A DNA stretch of 64,000 nt from Acidobacteriota bacterium (GTDB lineage Bacteria; Acidobacteriota; Blastocatellia; UBA7656), in NCBI GenBank assembly GCA_038040445.1, contig JBBPIG010000007.1:200310-264309 (forward strand). Reading direction: 5' to 3'. Numbering within the stretch: the first letter of the stretch is position 1; each line of letters begins with the position of its first letter. This document shows, in pieces, positions 35,033 to 42,623 of the stretch. Below the pieces are notes generated by a model. The model had not been told where the DNA came from. It saw only the letters and a program-made list of their open reading frames with translations, and made no database searches. Position numbers and translations under genes: made by a program.

Positions 35033-37588
35033 ATGCGTAAGACATGGTTTGCATTGTTCCTGGTTGCCCTGATCGCACCGTCGATCACTAAACTCAACGC
35101 TTCAAGCGCCGATTCCGGCGCAACCGCGGAGCTCGCCGTCAGTCCCTGGCAAGCCGCCATTATCGGGTTGCCGGATTACGACGTACGCCGCGAGCTTGCG
35201 GAGATTCAAGCGCTTTCAAGCTCGGGACCGTCGTCCGATGGCGCAGTTGTCCAGGCGCGAAGGGATGCGATTGAAGACTTTCGCGCATCTCTTTCACCGG
35301 AAAGCCGCGACAGTCTGCGATATGAAATCAACGAAGCGGGCGTGCCGAAGGCGCTCTTCAATCTCTCCGAACCGTTGTCCGGGCCATCAAGCGGATCCGG
35401 CGATCAGATTGCCCGAGGTTTTCTTAGACGGCACAGCGTTCTTTTCGGGCTCACGGGCGGGGACGTTCGCCGCCTTACGCTCGAAAGCGAAGACCATGAT
35501 CAGGGCATTACCTTCCTGCATTACCGGCAGACGATAAACGGTGTGGCGGTGTTTCAGGGACAGGTTCAGGTCGTTGTCGGGGCCGCCGGAGAAATACTAT
35601 CCGTGATGGAGGGCATGGTTATTCCGGATGGCAAGGTCGATACAACGCCGGCGTTGCCGGAGAAAGACGCCCTCGCCGAGGCGTTCACGTATTCAGGCCG
35701 CAAAGCCCCGGCTGAGCTCGAGACTGTGACAGCCCGTGCCACCCCCGGAGAGCGCGCGACATATCGAAACCCGCTCGGCTCGGGCTTTGACGACATAATG
35801 TCAGACCTGCGAGTCATGCGCGTGGGTGACCGGGGAGTACTTGCCTGGCACTCTTATCTTGAGGCGGGCTCGAGCGAGTGGTACGAGATATGTGTGGACG
35901 CAAACACCGGTGCGCTGCTGTTTCGCTACAACCTCTATGCTGATGTGGCGCAAGGAACGGTGGCCACGCGCGACCCAATAGCTACGCCGCGCACGCTCGA
36001 ATCTTTCGTAGGCAACACGACGATAAACACGGCGGCGGGATGGATGGGTACCTCGACCGTCACGACGGGCAACAACGTTGAGGCCTACCTGGATACCGAC
36101 GCGAACAACGTTGCCGATCCCAACAACACGACCGGGTTGTCTAACGGACACGCTTCTTCCGCTACGCAGAATTTCACGTTTCCGTTTACGCTGGGAGTTG
36201 ACCCACGCACACAGAGGCCGGCAGTCGTGACGAACCTTTTCTACTTCTGCAACGTCATGCACGATTTCACGTACGGGCTCGGCTTTACAGAAACGGCGAG
36301 GAATTTCCAAACCAACAACTTCGGACGCGGCGGTGTGGGCAACGACTCCGTCAGGGCCGAAGCTCAGGACGGATCGGGTACAAACAACGCCAACTTTGCC
36401 ACGCCTCCCGAGGGCAGCCGCCCGCGCATGCAGCAGTTCCTCTTTACGCAGGGCACAACCAGCCTGGCAGACGATCGCGACAGCTCGCAAGACGGGGACG
36501 TTGTGTTCCACGAGTATGGCCACGGTGTGTCCAATCGCCTGGTAGGCGGGGGTAGCACAGCTTGCCTCGGCGGAACGCAAGCAGGCGCCATGGGCGAGGG
36601 CTGGTCCGACTACTGGGCAATCACGTTCTATAACGACGGCCGCGTGGGTGAGTACTGCACCAACAACACAACTAACGGCATACGGCGCGCGGCCTACACC
36701 GTCCCGGCCAATCCGATCCACGACTCGTACGCAGACGTCGGGAACCAGGGATTTCAAGTGCATCGCGACGGAGAAGTCTGGGCGGCGACATTGTGGGACC
36801 TTCGCACCACGTTGGGCGCCGCGATAGCCGACCGGCTGGTGCTGGAAGGCATGAAGTTTACGCCTTGCAGCCCGTCGTTCCTGAACGCGCGCGATGGAAT
36901 ACTGCAAGCCGACCAGGCCATCAACGGCAACGCAAACAGGTGCACTATATGGACAGTCTTTGCCCGGCACGGTATGGGCGTGTCGGCAACCGGCAACAAC
37001 GGCACCACTCACAACGCAGCAACCGATGTCCCGGGGGATTGCGGTGGCGGGACCGTTGTATTCTTCGATAACTTTGAGACCAGCCTCGGTTGGGTGACCA
37101 ACGCCAGCGGAACCGATACCGCAACATCGGGGCAGTGGGAGCGCGGCAACCCCGAGGACACCAACTCCGCTGGGCCAAAGCAACTCGGCACAACCATTAG
37201 CGGTGTCAATGACCTGGTGACTGCGCGCCTCGCGGGCGCGTCGGCGGGAGTCAATGACGTAGACGGCGGGACGACGTCGATCCAGTCGCCCCTGATCGCT
37301 TTGCCTTCGACGGGCACTCTGACGTTGTCATTCAGCTTCTACCTCGCTCACGGAACTAACGCGACTAGCGCCGACTTCTTGCGAGTGAGCATCGTAGGAA
37401 CGACTACGACTCAGGTGTTCCAGCGGCTCGGGGCGGCGGTGAATTTGAACGGCGCGTGGGCCTCGACCAGCGTCAGCCTCAACACCTTCGCCGGCCAGAC
37501 CGTAAGAATCCGGATCGAGGCTGCTGATGCTTCAACGGCTAGCCTCGTTGAGGCAGGCATCGACGACGTGAGGGTGACTCAGCAGTAG
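35033..37588 (+). CDS. Secreted fungalysin (M36) metallopeptidase
   Basis: An 851-residue exported protease behind a good AAAGGAG site. A signal peptide is followed by a propeptide of the FTP/PepSY type (residues ~95-270, including HYRQTINGVAVFQGQVQVVV), then the M36 catalytic domain with the zinc motif VFHEYGHGVSNRL (HExxH) and the third zinc ligand in GEGWSDYWA. Residues ~690-851 form a C-terminal beta-rich domain (VVFFDNFETSLGW opening, ending IDDVRVTQ) of the kind used for folding or surface attachment. It probably degrades proteins outside the cell after removal of the propeptide. Confidence 0.9.
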   Translation: MRKTWFALFLVALIAPSITKLNASSADSGATAELAVSPWQAAIIGLPDYDVRRELAEIQALSSSGPSSDGAVVQARRDAIEDFRASLSPESRDSLRYEINEAGVPKALFNLSEPLSGPSSGSGDQIARGFLRRHSVLFGLTGGDVRRLTLESEDHDQGITFLHYRQTINGVAVFQGQVQVVVGAAGEILSVMEGMVIPDGKVDTTPALPEKDALAEAFTYSGRKAPAELETVTARATPGERATYRNPLGSGFDDIMSDLRVMRVGDRGVLAWHSYLEAGSSEWYEICVDANTGALLFRYNLYADVAQGTVATRDPIATPRTLESFVGNTTINTAAGWMGTSTVTTGNNVEAYLDTDANNVADPNNTTGLSNGHASSATQNFTFPFTLGVDPRTQRPAVVTNLFYFCNVMHDFTYGLGFTETARNFQTNNFGRGGVGNDSVRAEAQDGSGTNNANFATPPEGSRPRMQQFLFTQGTTSLADDRDSSQDGDVVFHEYGHGVSNRLVGGGSTACLGGTQAGAMGEGWSDYWAITFYNDGRVGEYCTNNTTNGIRRAAYTVPANPIHDSYADVGNQGFQVHRDGEVWAATLWDLRTTLGAAIADRLVLEGMKFTPCSPSFLNARDGILQADQAINGNANRCTIWTVFARHGMGVSATGNNGTTHNAATDVPGDCGGGTVVFFDNFETSLGWVTNASGTDTATSGQWERGNPEDTNSAGPKQLGTTISGVNDLVTARLAGASAGVNDVDGGTTSIQSPLIALPSTGTLTLSFSFYLAHGTNATSADFLRVSIVGTTTTQVFQRLGAAVNLNGAWASTSVSLNTFAGQTVRIRIEAADASTASLVEAGIDDVRVTQQ

Positions 37589-37600
37589 AACTGACTTTCA

Positions 37601-37640
37601 AAGAGGCGGGAAGAGCATCTCCCGCCTCTTCTTTGGTTTT
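37601..37640 (+). terminator. Intrinsic terminator after the fungalysin gene
   Basis: AAGAGGCGGGA and TCCCGCCTCTT form a perfect 11-bp stem with an eight-base loop, followed by CTTTGGTTTT. It lies 13 bases after the stop. Confidence 0.85.
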
Positions 37641-37666
37641 ACGAGGGACGTGGCATTGACGGCTAC

Positions 37667-37790
37667 TCACTGAAACGCCTTTCGGTCGTCGACAGTTTTC
37701 AGTCCTACATCTCTCATGTGCTCGGAATCAGGAAACAAACTGCAGGGCGCCCAACTTGTGGTACAGGTTTTCGTCAAAGAGGAGTTTCAC
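37667..37790 (-). pseudogene. Broken DUF5615 (PIN-like) toxin
   Basis: A GTG overlaps the stop of the DUF433 gene (GTGA) and opens a frame reading VKLLFDENLYHKLGALQFVS, then stops at 37728. DUF5615 toxins begin with just such a KLLFDENL string. Shifting the frame by one base at the T-run restores family sequence, FPDSEHMRDVGLKTVDD, which then ends at a stop at 37667 instead of continuing for ~60 more residues with the catalytic acidic residues. One extra T plus a missing 3' half explain the gene. It is therefore a remnant of the toxin of a DUF433/DUF5615 pair. Confidence 0.75.
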
Positions 37791-38011
37791 GCCGGGATAG
37801 TCACGAGTCTGCGCTCTCGATCGGCAGCAAACGCTAAGCACGCTTTGATGTCCTCAAGCGTGAGATCGGGAAAATCATCCAGTATTTCATGTTCTGTCAT
37901 CCCCGAGGCGAGGTAATCGAGAACGTCATAGACCGTGATACGAAGACCCCGGATACACGGCTTGCCTCCGCGTTTGCCGGGCTCGATTGTAATATATTCT
38001 TCGTAATTCAT
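37787..38011 (-). CDS. DUF433 antitoxin
   Basis: A 74-residue DUF433 protein: YITIEPGKRGGKPCIRGLRI, then TVYDVLDYLASGMTEHEILDDFPDL and LEDIKACLAFAAD. The winged-helix-like fold and small size match VapB-type antitoxins that pair with DUF5615 PIN-like toxins. The normal partner gene directly downstream is present only as a broken remnant, overlapping this stop by four bases, so the antitoxin survives without a working toxin. Confidence 0.88.
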   Translation of the reverse strand: MNYEEYITIEPGKRGGKPCIRGLRITVYDVLDYLASGMTEHEILDDFPDLTLEDIKACLAFAADRERRLVTIPA

Positions 38012-38249
38012 AGCCTGAGGTTAGCCGTGGGCAGTTTCGAGGTCAAGCGACGAAGAACAATAGACCGGCAGTTTATGAGTTGGTTTTCATCGCACCATCA
38101 AAAGATCCAACTCTTCTCGCTGGCCCGAATTGCAATTTGATGCACGCCTGACCCTCAGTCGAGTCTCGTAGCGGTATAGTCAACGGCTGCGCTTCAGCGG
38201 CGGATCGCGCCATATCCATGTTGCTCACAGCGTCCGCCGGAAGCGCTTG
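38012..38249. other. Gap between the DUF433 gene and the HNH cassette
   Basis: The left ~165 bases show no recognised gene or structure. The right part holds the attC-like element listed separately. Confidence 0.4.
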
Positions 38250-38255
38250 TTAGCG
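38178..38255 (-). repeat. Integron attC-like recombination site
   Basis: Read on the minus strand it begins CGCTAACAAGCGCTTCC, then GGCGGACGC, a ~25-base variable terminal part, and closes TCCGCC, GCTG, AAGCGC, AGCC, GTTGAC. The arms pair as AAC/GTT, GCGCTT/AAGCGC and GGCGGA/TCCGCC with unequal spacers (2 versus 4 bases), as in folded attC sites. The TAACAAGCGC opening is typical of attC sites in gene cassettes. The stop codon TAA of the HNH gene lies inside the outer box, also usual for cassettes. The closing box GTTGACT departs from GTTRRRY at one position. Confidence 0.6.
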
Positions 38256-38762
38256 AACACCCAGCTCAGCGTAGTGCGCCTCGAATGCACGCAGCCAGTC
38301 CTTCTCCGCCGCTGTCAGAGGACGCTCCGCTTGTCGCGCCAACAGAACGAACAGCGAGGCGAGGCCATCCCAATGCTCCGGCTCACCATGCTTGCCCTTG
38401 ACTGTCCAAGGATTGCTGACCTTGAGATACTCGTCCGCCGAACGGGCGTTCTTGCGTGTGTTGCAGCGGCCACAAGAGGTTTTGAAGTTACTGATGTCGT
38501 GCGCGCCGCCGGTGGAGAATGCCTCCTCGTGATCGATGCACGCACCAAGCTCGTCGAGAAGCGGGGCCTTGTCGCGTCGCCAGTTGTTGTTCCACATCGC
38601 GATCGGCACACCGGGCAGCTTCGAGTTCACAGTCTCCGACAGAAGCTTGAACGCCAGCGGAAAAACCGTCGGTCGGCGGCACCAGGAGCACAGCCAGCGA
38701 TCCCGGAAGAAGACCTCGACTTGATCGGCCCTTGGGACGGGAAGCCGCTGCCTCTCTGACAT
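38250..38762 (-). CDS. HNH endonuclease, apparent integron cassette gene
   Basis: Start at MSERQRLP, because a near-perfect Shine-Dalgarno GGAGGTGAT precedes this ATG by three bases. The frame also runs upstream into an integrase fragment. The 170-residue protein has zinc cysteines CSWC and CGRC and an HNH core IDHEEAFSTGGAHDISNFKTSC. Such nucleases cut or nick DNA, and specificity is unknown. It ends within an attC-like element, so ORF plus attC look like one mobile cassette. Neighbours are broken genes. There is no methylase. Confidence 0.8.
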   Translation of the reverse strand: MSERQRLPVPRADQVEVFFRDRWLCSWCRRPTVFPLAFKLLSETVNSKLPGVPIAMWNNNWRRDKAPLLDELGACIDHEEAFSTGGAHDISNFKTSCGRCNTRKNARSADEYLKVSNPWTVKGKHGEPEHWDGLASLFVLLARQAERPLTAAEKDWLRAFEAHYAELGVR

Positions 38763-38786
38763 CCAATCACCTCCGTGCTTCGCTAC

Positions 38787-38864
38787 AACATGAATCCACT
38801 CTACGTAGAACCTCTCAGTGCGTTTGCTGTAATGTCGGGCGCGAATCGCGTGGCGTACCTGACA
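38787..38864 (-). pseudogene. N-terminal fragment of an integron/Xer-type tyrosine recombinase
   Basis: The frame upstream of the HNH gene reads VRHAIRARHYSKRTERFYVEWI, the SAM-like N-terminal core-binding helix of integron integrases and related tyrosine recombinases. The likeness stops right after WIH, where the sequence is GTT, and the HNH leader takes over. No start, core domain or catalytic tyrosine is present, so this is a fragment only. Confidence 0.6.
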
Positions 38865-38895
38865 CGCGCAGTGCCGGTCTGCATGACGGCTCATT

Positions 38896-39581
38896 TCATA
38901 TTAGCGTATACCTCGTCGCCCGCGCCTGGCCATGCTTAGCAATCTGCCCGTCCTGAGTCAATTCTCGCAAGCGCACCTTGAGGGTGTTCTTGTTCGCGCC
39001 AGTAAGCCGCTCTAAATCTGAAATCGTCAGTCGTTCGTGTTCCCTTAACAGCTTCAAGATCGTCAACGACAACGGTGGCAGTGTCGGCGCCGCGATGCGC
39101 TCGCGTTCCAGCTTCTCAGCCAGATTGTCTTTCTGTTTTTTCAGACAGCGCAGGAAGAAGACTAGCCAAGTTTCCCAATCGGGCTTTGCCTGTTTGAGTG
39201 TCCTCTGAGTCTTGCGCAGCGCCGCGTAGTAGAGGTCCTTGTTCTCTTCGATGAAGCTCTCGAGCGAAGCGTATTCCACGCAAGCGTACCCGCCGCGCAG
39301 CAACAGCAAGGTCGTCAGGATGCGCGACAGCCTTCCGTTTCCGTCCTGAAACGGTTGGCGAGCAGCGTTTCGATCTGTCGATCGGTGAGCTTGACTCCTT
39401 CGATGCGAGTCGAAGAGCCGATGCTTTCAATTGTGGCGACGTGCCGCAATGCCCGAAGCCGCTCCGGCGACAGCGTCTTCAACGCTTCCCAACGGCCTTC
39501 AAACTCATCTACCTCGGCGATCAACTGCAAGACTTCGTGGGATGCTCGCAGCTTGAGCGCCGGTGTTTTGTCTGTCACCAT
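38896..39581 (-). pseudogene. Fic family protein with an internal deletion
   Basis: N-terminal part (39581 to ~39356): Fic_N domain with HVATIESIGSSTRIEGVKLT, including the STRIEG inhibitory helix motif ([ST]xxxE[GN]), ending at IETLLAN. The sequence then jumps, with a change of frame, into PFQDGNGRLSRILTT (39354 onward), the second part of the Fic catalytic motif, followed by LLLLRGGY, YYAALRKTQ and a C-terminal winged helix (LTISDLERLTGANKNTLKVRL) to 38896. About a hundred or more residues, including the catalytic His, are missing. Fic proteins AMPylate target proteins. This copy must be inactive. Confidence 0.8.
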
Positions 39582-39656
39582 ACCCGCAAATATACCCGAT
39601 TCTACCCGATTCCGCTTCGGGTCATTTGGTGTGATTCGCGGCAAAACGCGCGTCAA

Positions 39657-41465
39657 TTACTTGCTGACTTTCAGCCACGCTTCTCGAATCTTCACCTGGT
39701 CGGGCGATGGGTTGGGCAGCTCGGCTATCTTGTAGCTGGTGTCGCTGCGCGTGCCGACCTCTACATCGCGCGTGAGATCTTCACCTCCGCGCTTGATCGA
39801 TAGTTTAACTGCCTGGCCGACTCTTTCGCCTAACTTTGAAATCAGGGCCTGAGGGTCTTTACGCAGGTCTACGCCGTCTGCGCTTAAAACAACATCTCCG
39901 ACCCGCAAGCCGGCTTTTGCAGCCTGGCCGCCTGCGACGACGCGTGTGATCCGCACGCCTTCACTGCTTCGATCAAGTCCCACTCCAATGGCCGGACTCT
40001 TGCGCGAAGCCGTTTCGGCTTGATAGCCGGCGTAACCGAGAATCGTGTCGTAGGGCGGTACCTCGACTCCGGCAACATACCTGCGGAAGAACTCGTGATA
40101 GTCGCGCTTCGACAAGCGGTTGATGACCCCGATGATATCCTCGGTCGTGAATCCCTTGCCCTTTTGATAGAACTCTCGATACAGCGCGCGCATTACGTCG
40201 TCAAGACCCGCCGCGCCACGGGTGTCGTGAAGTATCGAGAGGTCGAGCAGCGCACCGAGGTTCTGGCCTTGCGTGTAGTACGAAATTCCAAACGCCACCG
40301 GCGTGTCATAACCTACCCACGTCGAGACGGAAGAGTTAGCCGGCGAGATGTGCGAGCGAGCCTCGTTGCTTTCGACGCCGTTGATTGCGCCTTCGACGCT
40401 TTGCAGGAACTGCTCGCGATTGCGCAACCCGGCCCGGTAGAGCGCGATGCTGCCGTAATAGTTGGTGAAGCCTTCGGAGACCCAGAGCAGCGGCGTTTCG
40501 TTCTCGCGAGAGTAATCGTAAGGCCACATCTCGGCGGGCCGGATACGCTTGACGTTCCAGGCGTGGAAGAACTCGTGCGAAGCAGTGCCAATCATGGCTT
40601 CGGGTATCGGGCCGAACGCGAACGCAACGAAGGAGTTCAAATGCTCGAGCGCGCCGCCGGCGTTTGATTCCGGCCGCAAGAAGAAATAGAAGTACACGTA
40701 CTTCTCATAAGGCAGGCCGCCGAAGATCGAGCTCTGAGCGTTGGCGACTTTGGTGAGCATCTCGGCGAACCTGTCGGCCCTGTCCTTCGCGAGCGCGCCT
40801 ACCGGGGTGGTCACCAGATAGTGAGACTTCCCTTCGACCTGGAACGTGGTGAGATCGAACTTGCCCATCTCCGTCGGACAGTCAACCAGCGTATCGTAGT
40901 CGGGCGCGCTGAAAGTCATCGGGTCGGATGTCTCCTTGAGCGCGGAGATAATCTTCCAGTCCGGCGGTAGTTCGAAGCGGACGGTGCTGGGACTGGACCG
41001 GTGTCTGGCGGCTTCGAGGAACAACTCGGTCCCGGTGAAGAACGCGAAGTCGTTTGTGATCTTCGCCTGATTCAAAGCGAGCACGTTAGCTCGATAGTCG
41101 AACTCGACTTTGATCGAATCGAGGCCCCTGGTTTCGATTCGCCACGTCTGCTTGCGAATCATCTGAGGTTCGAGCCGATTGGCCTTTGCGTCGGTGACCT
41201 TGAAGCGCAGAACGTTCTTGAGGTAATTCTCGACGGTGTACCAGCCCGGCGTCCATGTCGGGAGCGAGAGCTCGATACGAGGCTCATTGATGTTCTTCAC
41301 GTCGGCGGTGACGTGGAAGAGCTGGCCTTCGACGCTTGCAATCGAGACGGTGTAGTCGATTTGAAACGCCTCGCGCTTTTGAGCCAGCGCCGTATGAAAA
41401 ATCGTAAAGAGTATTGCGAGAGTGCAAAGAAATGTGGAAGTTCGTGATTTCATTTTTGTAACCAT
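39657..41465 (-). CDS. Secreted M61 family (glycyl aminopeptidase-like) protease with PDZ domain
   Basis: Start set at MVTKMKSR. A signal peptide (TFLCTLAILFTIFHTALAQ) leads to an N-terminal beta domain (~30-200), then the M61 zinc-peptidase domain with SHEFFHAWNVKRIRP (HExxH) and the glutamate-bearing WVSEGFTNYYGS. Near residue 500 a PDZ domain begins (GVRITRVVAGGQAAKAGLRVGDVVLSADG region) and closes the protein. M61 enzymes such as the Sphingomonas glycyl aminopeptidase act on peptides in the periplasm. The stop lies just beyond the remnant Fic start, with no shared function implied. Confidence 0.9.
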   Translation of the reverse strand: MVTKMKSRTSTFLCTLAILFTIFHTALAQKREAFQIDYTVSIASVEGQLFHVTADVKNINEPRIELSLPTWTPGWYTVENYLKNVLRFKVTDAKANRLEPQMIRKQTWRIETRGLDSIKVEFDYRANVLALNQAKITNDFAFFTGTELFLEAARHRSSPSTVRFELPPDWKIISALKETSDPMTFSAPDYDTLVDCPTEMGKFDLTTFQVEGKSHYLVTTPVGALAKDRADRFAEMLTKVANAQSSIFGGLPYEKYVYFYFFLRPESNAGGALEHLNSFVAFAFGPIPEAMIGTASHEFFHAWNVKRIRPAEMWPYDYSRENETPLLWVSEGFTNYYGSIALYRAGLRNREQFLQSVEGAINGVESNEARSHISPANSSVSTWVGYDTPVAFGISYYTQGQNLGALLDLSILHDTRGAAGLDDVMRALYREFYQKGKGFTTEDIIGVINRLSKRDYHEFFRRYVAGVEVPPYDTILGYAGYQAETASRKSPAIGVGLDRSSEGVRITRVVAGGQAAKAGLRVGDVVLSADGVDLRKDPQALISKLGERVGQAVKLSIKRGGEDLTRDVEVGTRSDTSYKIAELPNPSPDQVKIREAWLKVSK

Positions 41466-41506
41466 CTGGTTTGGTCCTGAGCAGCATTGCCTTGCAGCTT
41501 CGGAAG

Positions 41507-41560
41507 ATTGGGGTTTCGCGCAAAAGTCGCAAAACCGGAAAGCGCAAAGTCGCAAAGCGC
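41507..41560. repeat. Degenerate GCAAAGTC/GCAAAGCG repeat upstream of the M61 gene
   Basis: GCAAAAGTCGCAAAACCG followed by GCGCAAAGTCGCAAAGCGCG, in 8-9 bp steps, lies between the M61 gene and the oxidoreductase gene. It resembles the unit at 376-401. Confidence 0.45.
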
Positions 41561-41567
41561 GCCAGTT

Positions 41568-42521
41568 TCAACCCGCGAACAGGACTCCTGCTTTCTCGGC
41601 GTGCTCGCGAATCTTATCCGTAACATCGACCGCCAGCGCCAGGGCTCGGCGGCCGTCCTCGCCGGTCACTTTCACAGGTGAGCCTTCAACGGCGGCGAGA
41701 AACGATTCGATCTCGAGGCGAAGCGGTTCCGCGCGCTCGACAGGAAGCAACCGGCTCTCGAACTCGGGCCGTCCCCCGGGGCGTGGTTTCACGGCGACAA
41801 CCGCGGCCTCCTGGACGGCATAGTCGATCGAGACGTACTCGCCCGGCTGGAAGAACCTGAGCTTGCGCACCCGCTCTGCTGAAACGCGGCTCGCAGTCAA
41901 GTTCGCGACGCTGCCGTTGGCGAATTCTATGCGCGCATTCGCAATGTCTATCCGCGGCGTCAGGATCGGAACGCCGGCCGCGCGGACTTCGGACACTTCA
42001 CTGCCGGCGAATGCCAGCAGAACGTCGATGTCGTGGATCATCAAATCCATTACCACGTCGATGTCCAGGCTGCGCGGCGTGAATATGCTAAGGCGATGCG
42101 CTTCGAAGAATCGCGGCCGAGTGAGTATCTGAGCGGCGGCGGTGACTGCCGGGTTGAATCGTTCAAGGTGACCGACCTGCAGGACTGCTCCGCTGCGCCT
42201 GGCCGCTTCGATGATTTGATCGGCTTCATCGACCGTACGAGCGATGGGCTTCTCGACCAGCACCGCTATTCGGGCCTGGAGAAGCTCACAAACGATCGCA
42301 TGATGAGACTCTGTCGGCACGGCCACGCTCACCGCGTCTACCTTTCCGATGAGCTCGCGATAGTCTGAGAGAAACGATGCGCCGAAGCGTTCGGCCACAG
42401 GACGTCCGTGCGATTCATCGACGTCGCAGACCGCGGCGAGGTGCGAGCCCTCGACTTCGGAATAGACTCGCGCGTGCTCACGGCCGAAGACTCCCGCCCC
42501 GACGACGGCAACTCTGAGCAT
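41568..42521 (-). CDS. Gfo/Idh/MocA family oxidoreductase
   Basis: Starts at MLRVAVVG behind AAGGTGAG. A 317-residue NAD(P)-dependent oxidoreductase: Rossmann motif VVGAGVFGREHARVY, CDVDESHGRPVAERFGA, then VPTESHHAIVCELL and the catalytic EKPIART lysine motif, with the C-terminal substrate domain containing MIHDIDVLLAF. Family members oxidise or reduce sugars, UDP-sugars, inositol and similar compounds. Substrate not identifiable. It is adjacent and divergent to a GT39 transferase, which may suggest a role in sugar or envelope chemistry, but nothing proves it. Confidence 0.88.
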   Translation of the reverse strand: MLRVAVVGAGVFGREHARVYSEVEGSHLAAVCDVDESHGRPVAERFGASFLSDYRELIGKVDAVSVAVPTESHHAIVCELLQARIAVLVEKPIARTVDEADQIIEAARRSGAVLQVGHLERFNPAVTAAAQILTRPRFFEAHRLSIFTPRSLDIDVVMDLMIHDIDVLLAFAGSEVSEVRAAGVPILTPRIDIANARIEFANGSVANLTASRVSAERVRKLRFFQPGEYVSIDYAVQEAAVVAVKPRPGGRPEFESRLLPVERAEPLRLEIESFLAAVEGSPVKVTGEDGRRALALAVDVTDKIREHAEKAGVLFAG

Positions 42522-42623
42522 TATTCTCACCTTCTCGCTTTCGCGGTTCTTCCGCGATACTTGACTTGACCTGATTTCACCGCGTACCTACACTGAAAAA
42601 CTAATATGAAGGCTCATCAGTAA

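Noticed and set aside
35801-37183. A 460-codon open frame antisense to the fungalysin gene
   Set aside because: It lies fully opposite a clear M36 protease, has no recognisable domain, and such long antisense frames are expected in GC-rich genes.
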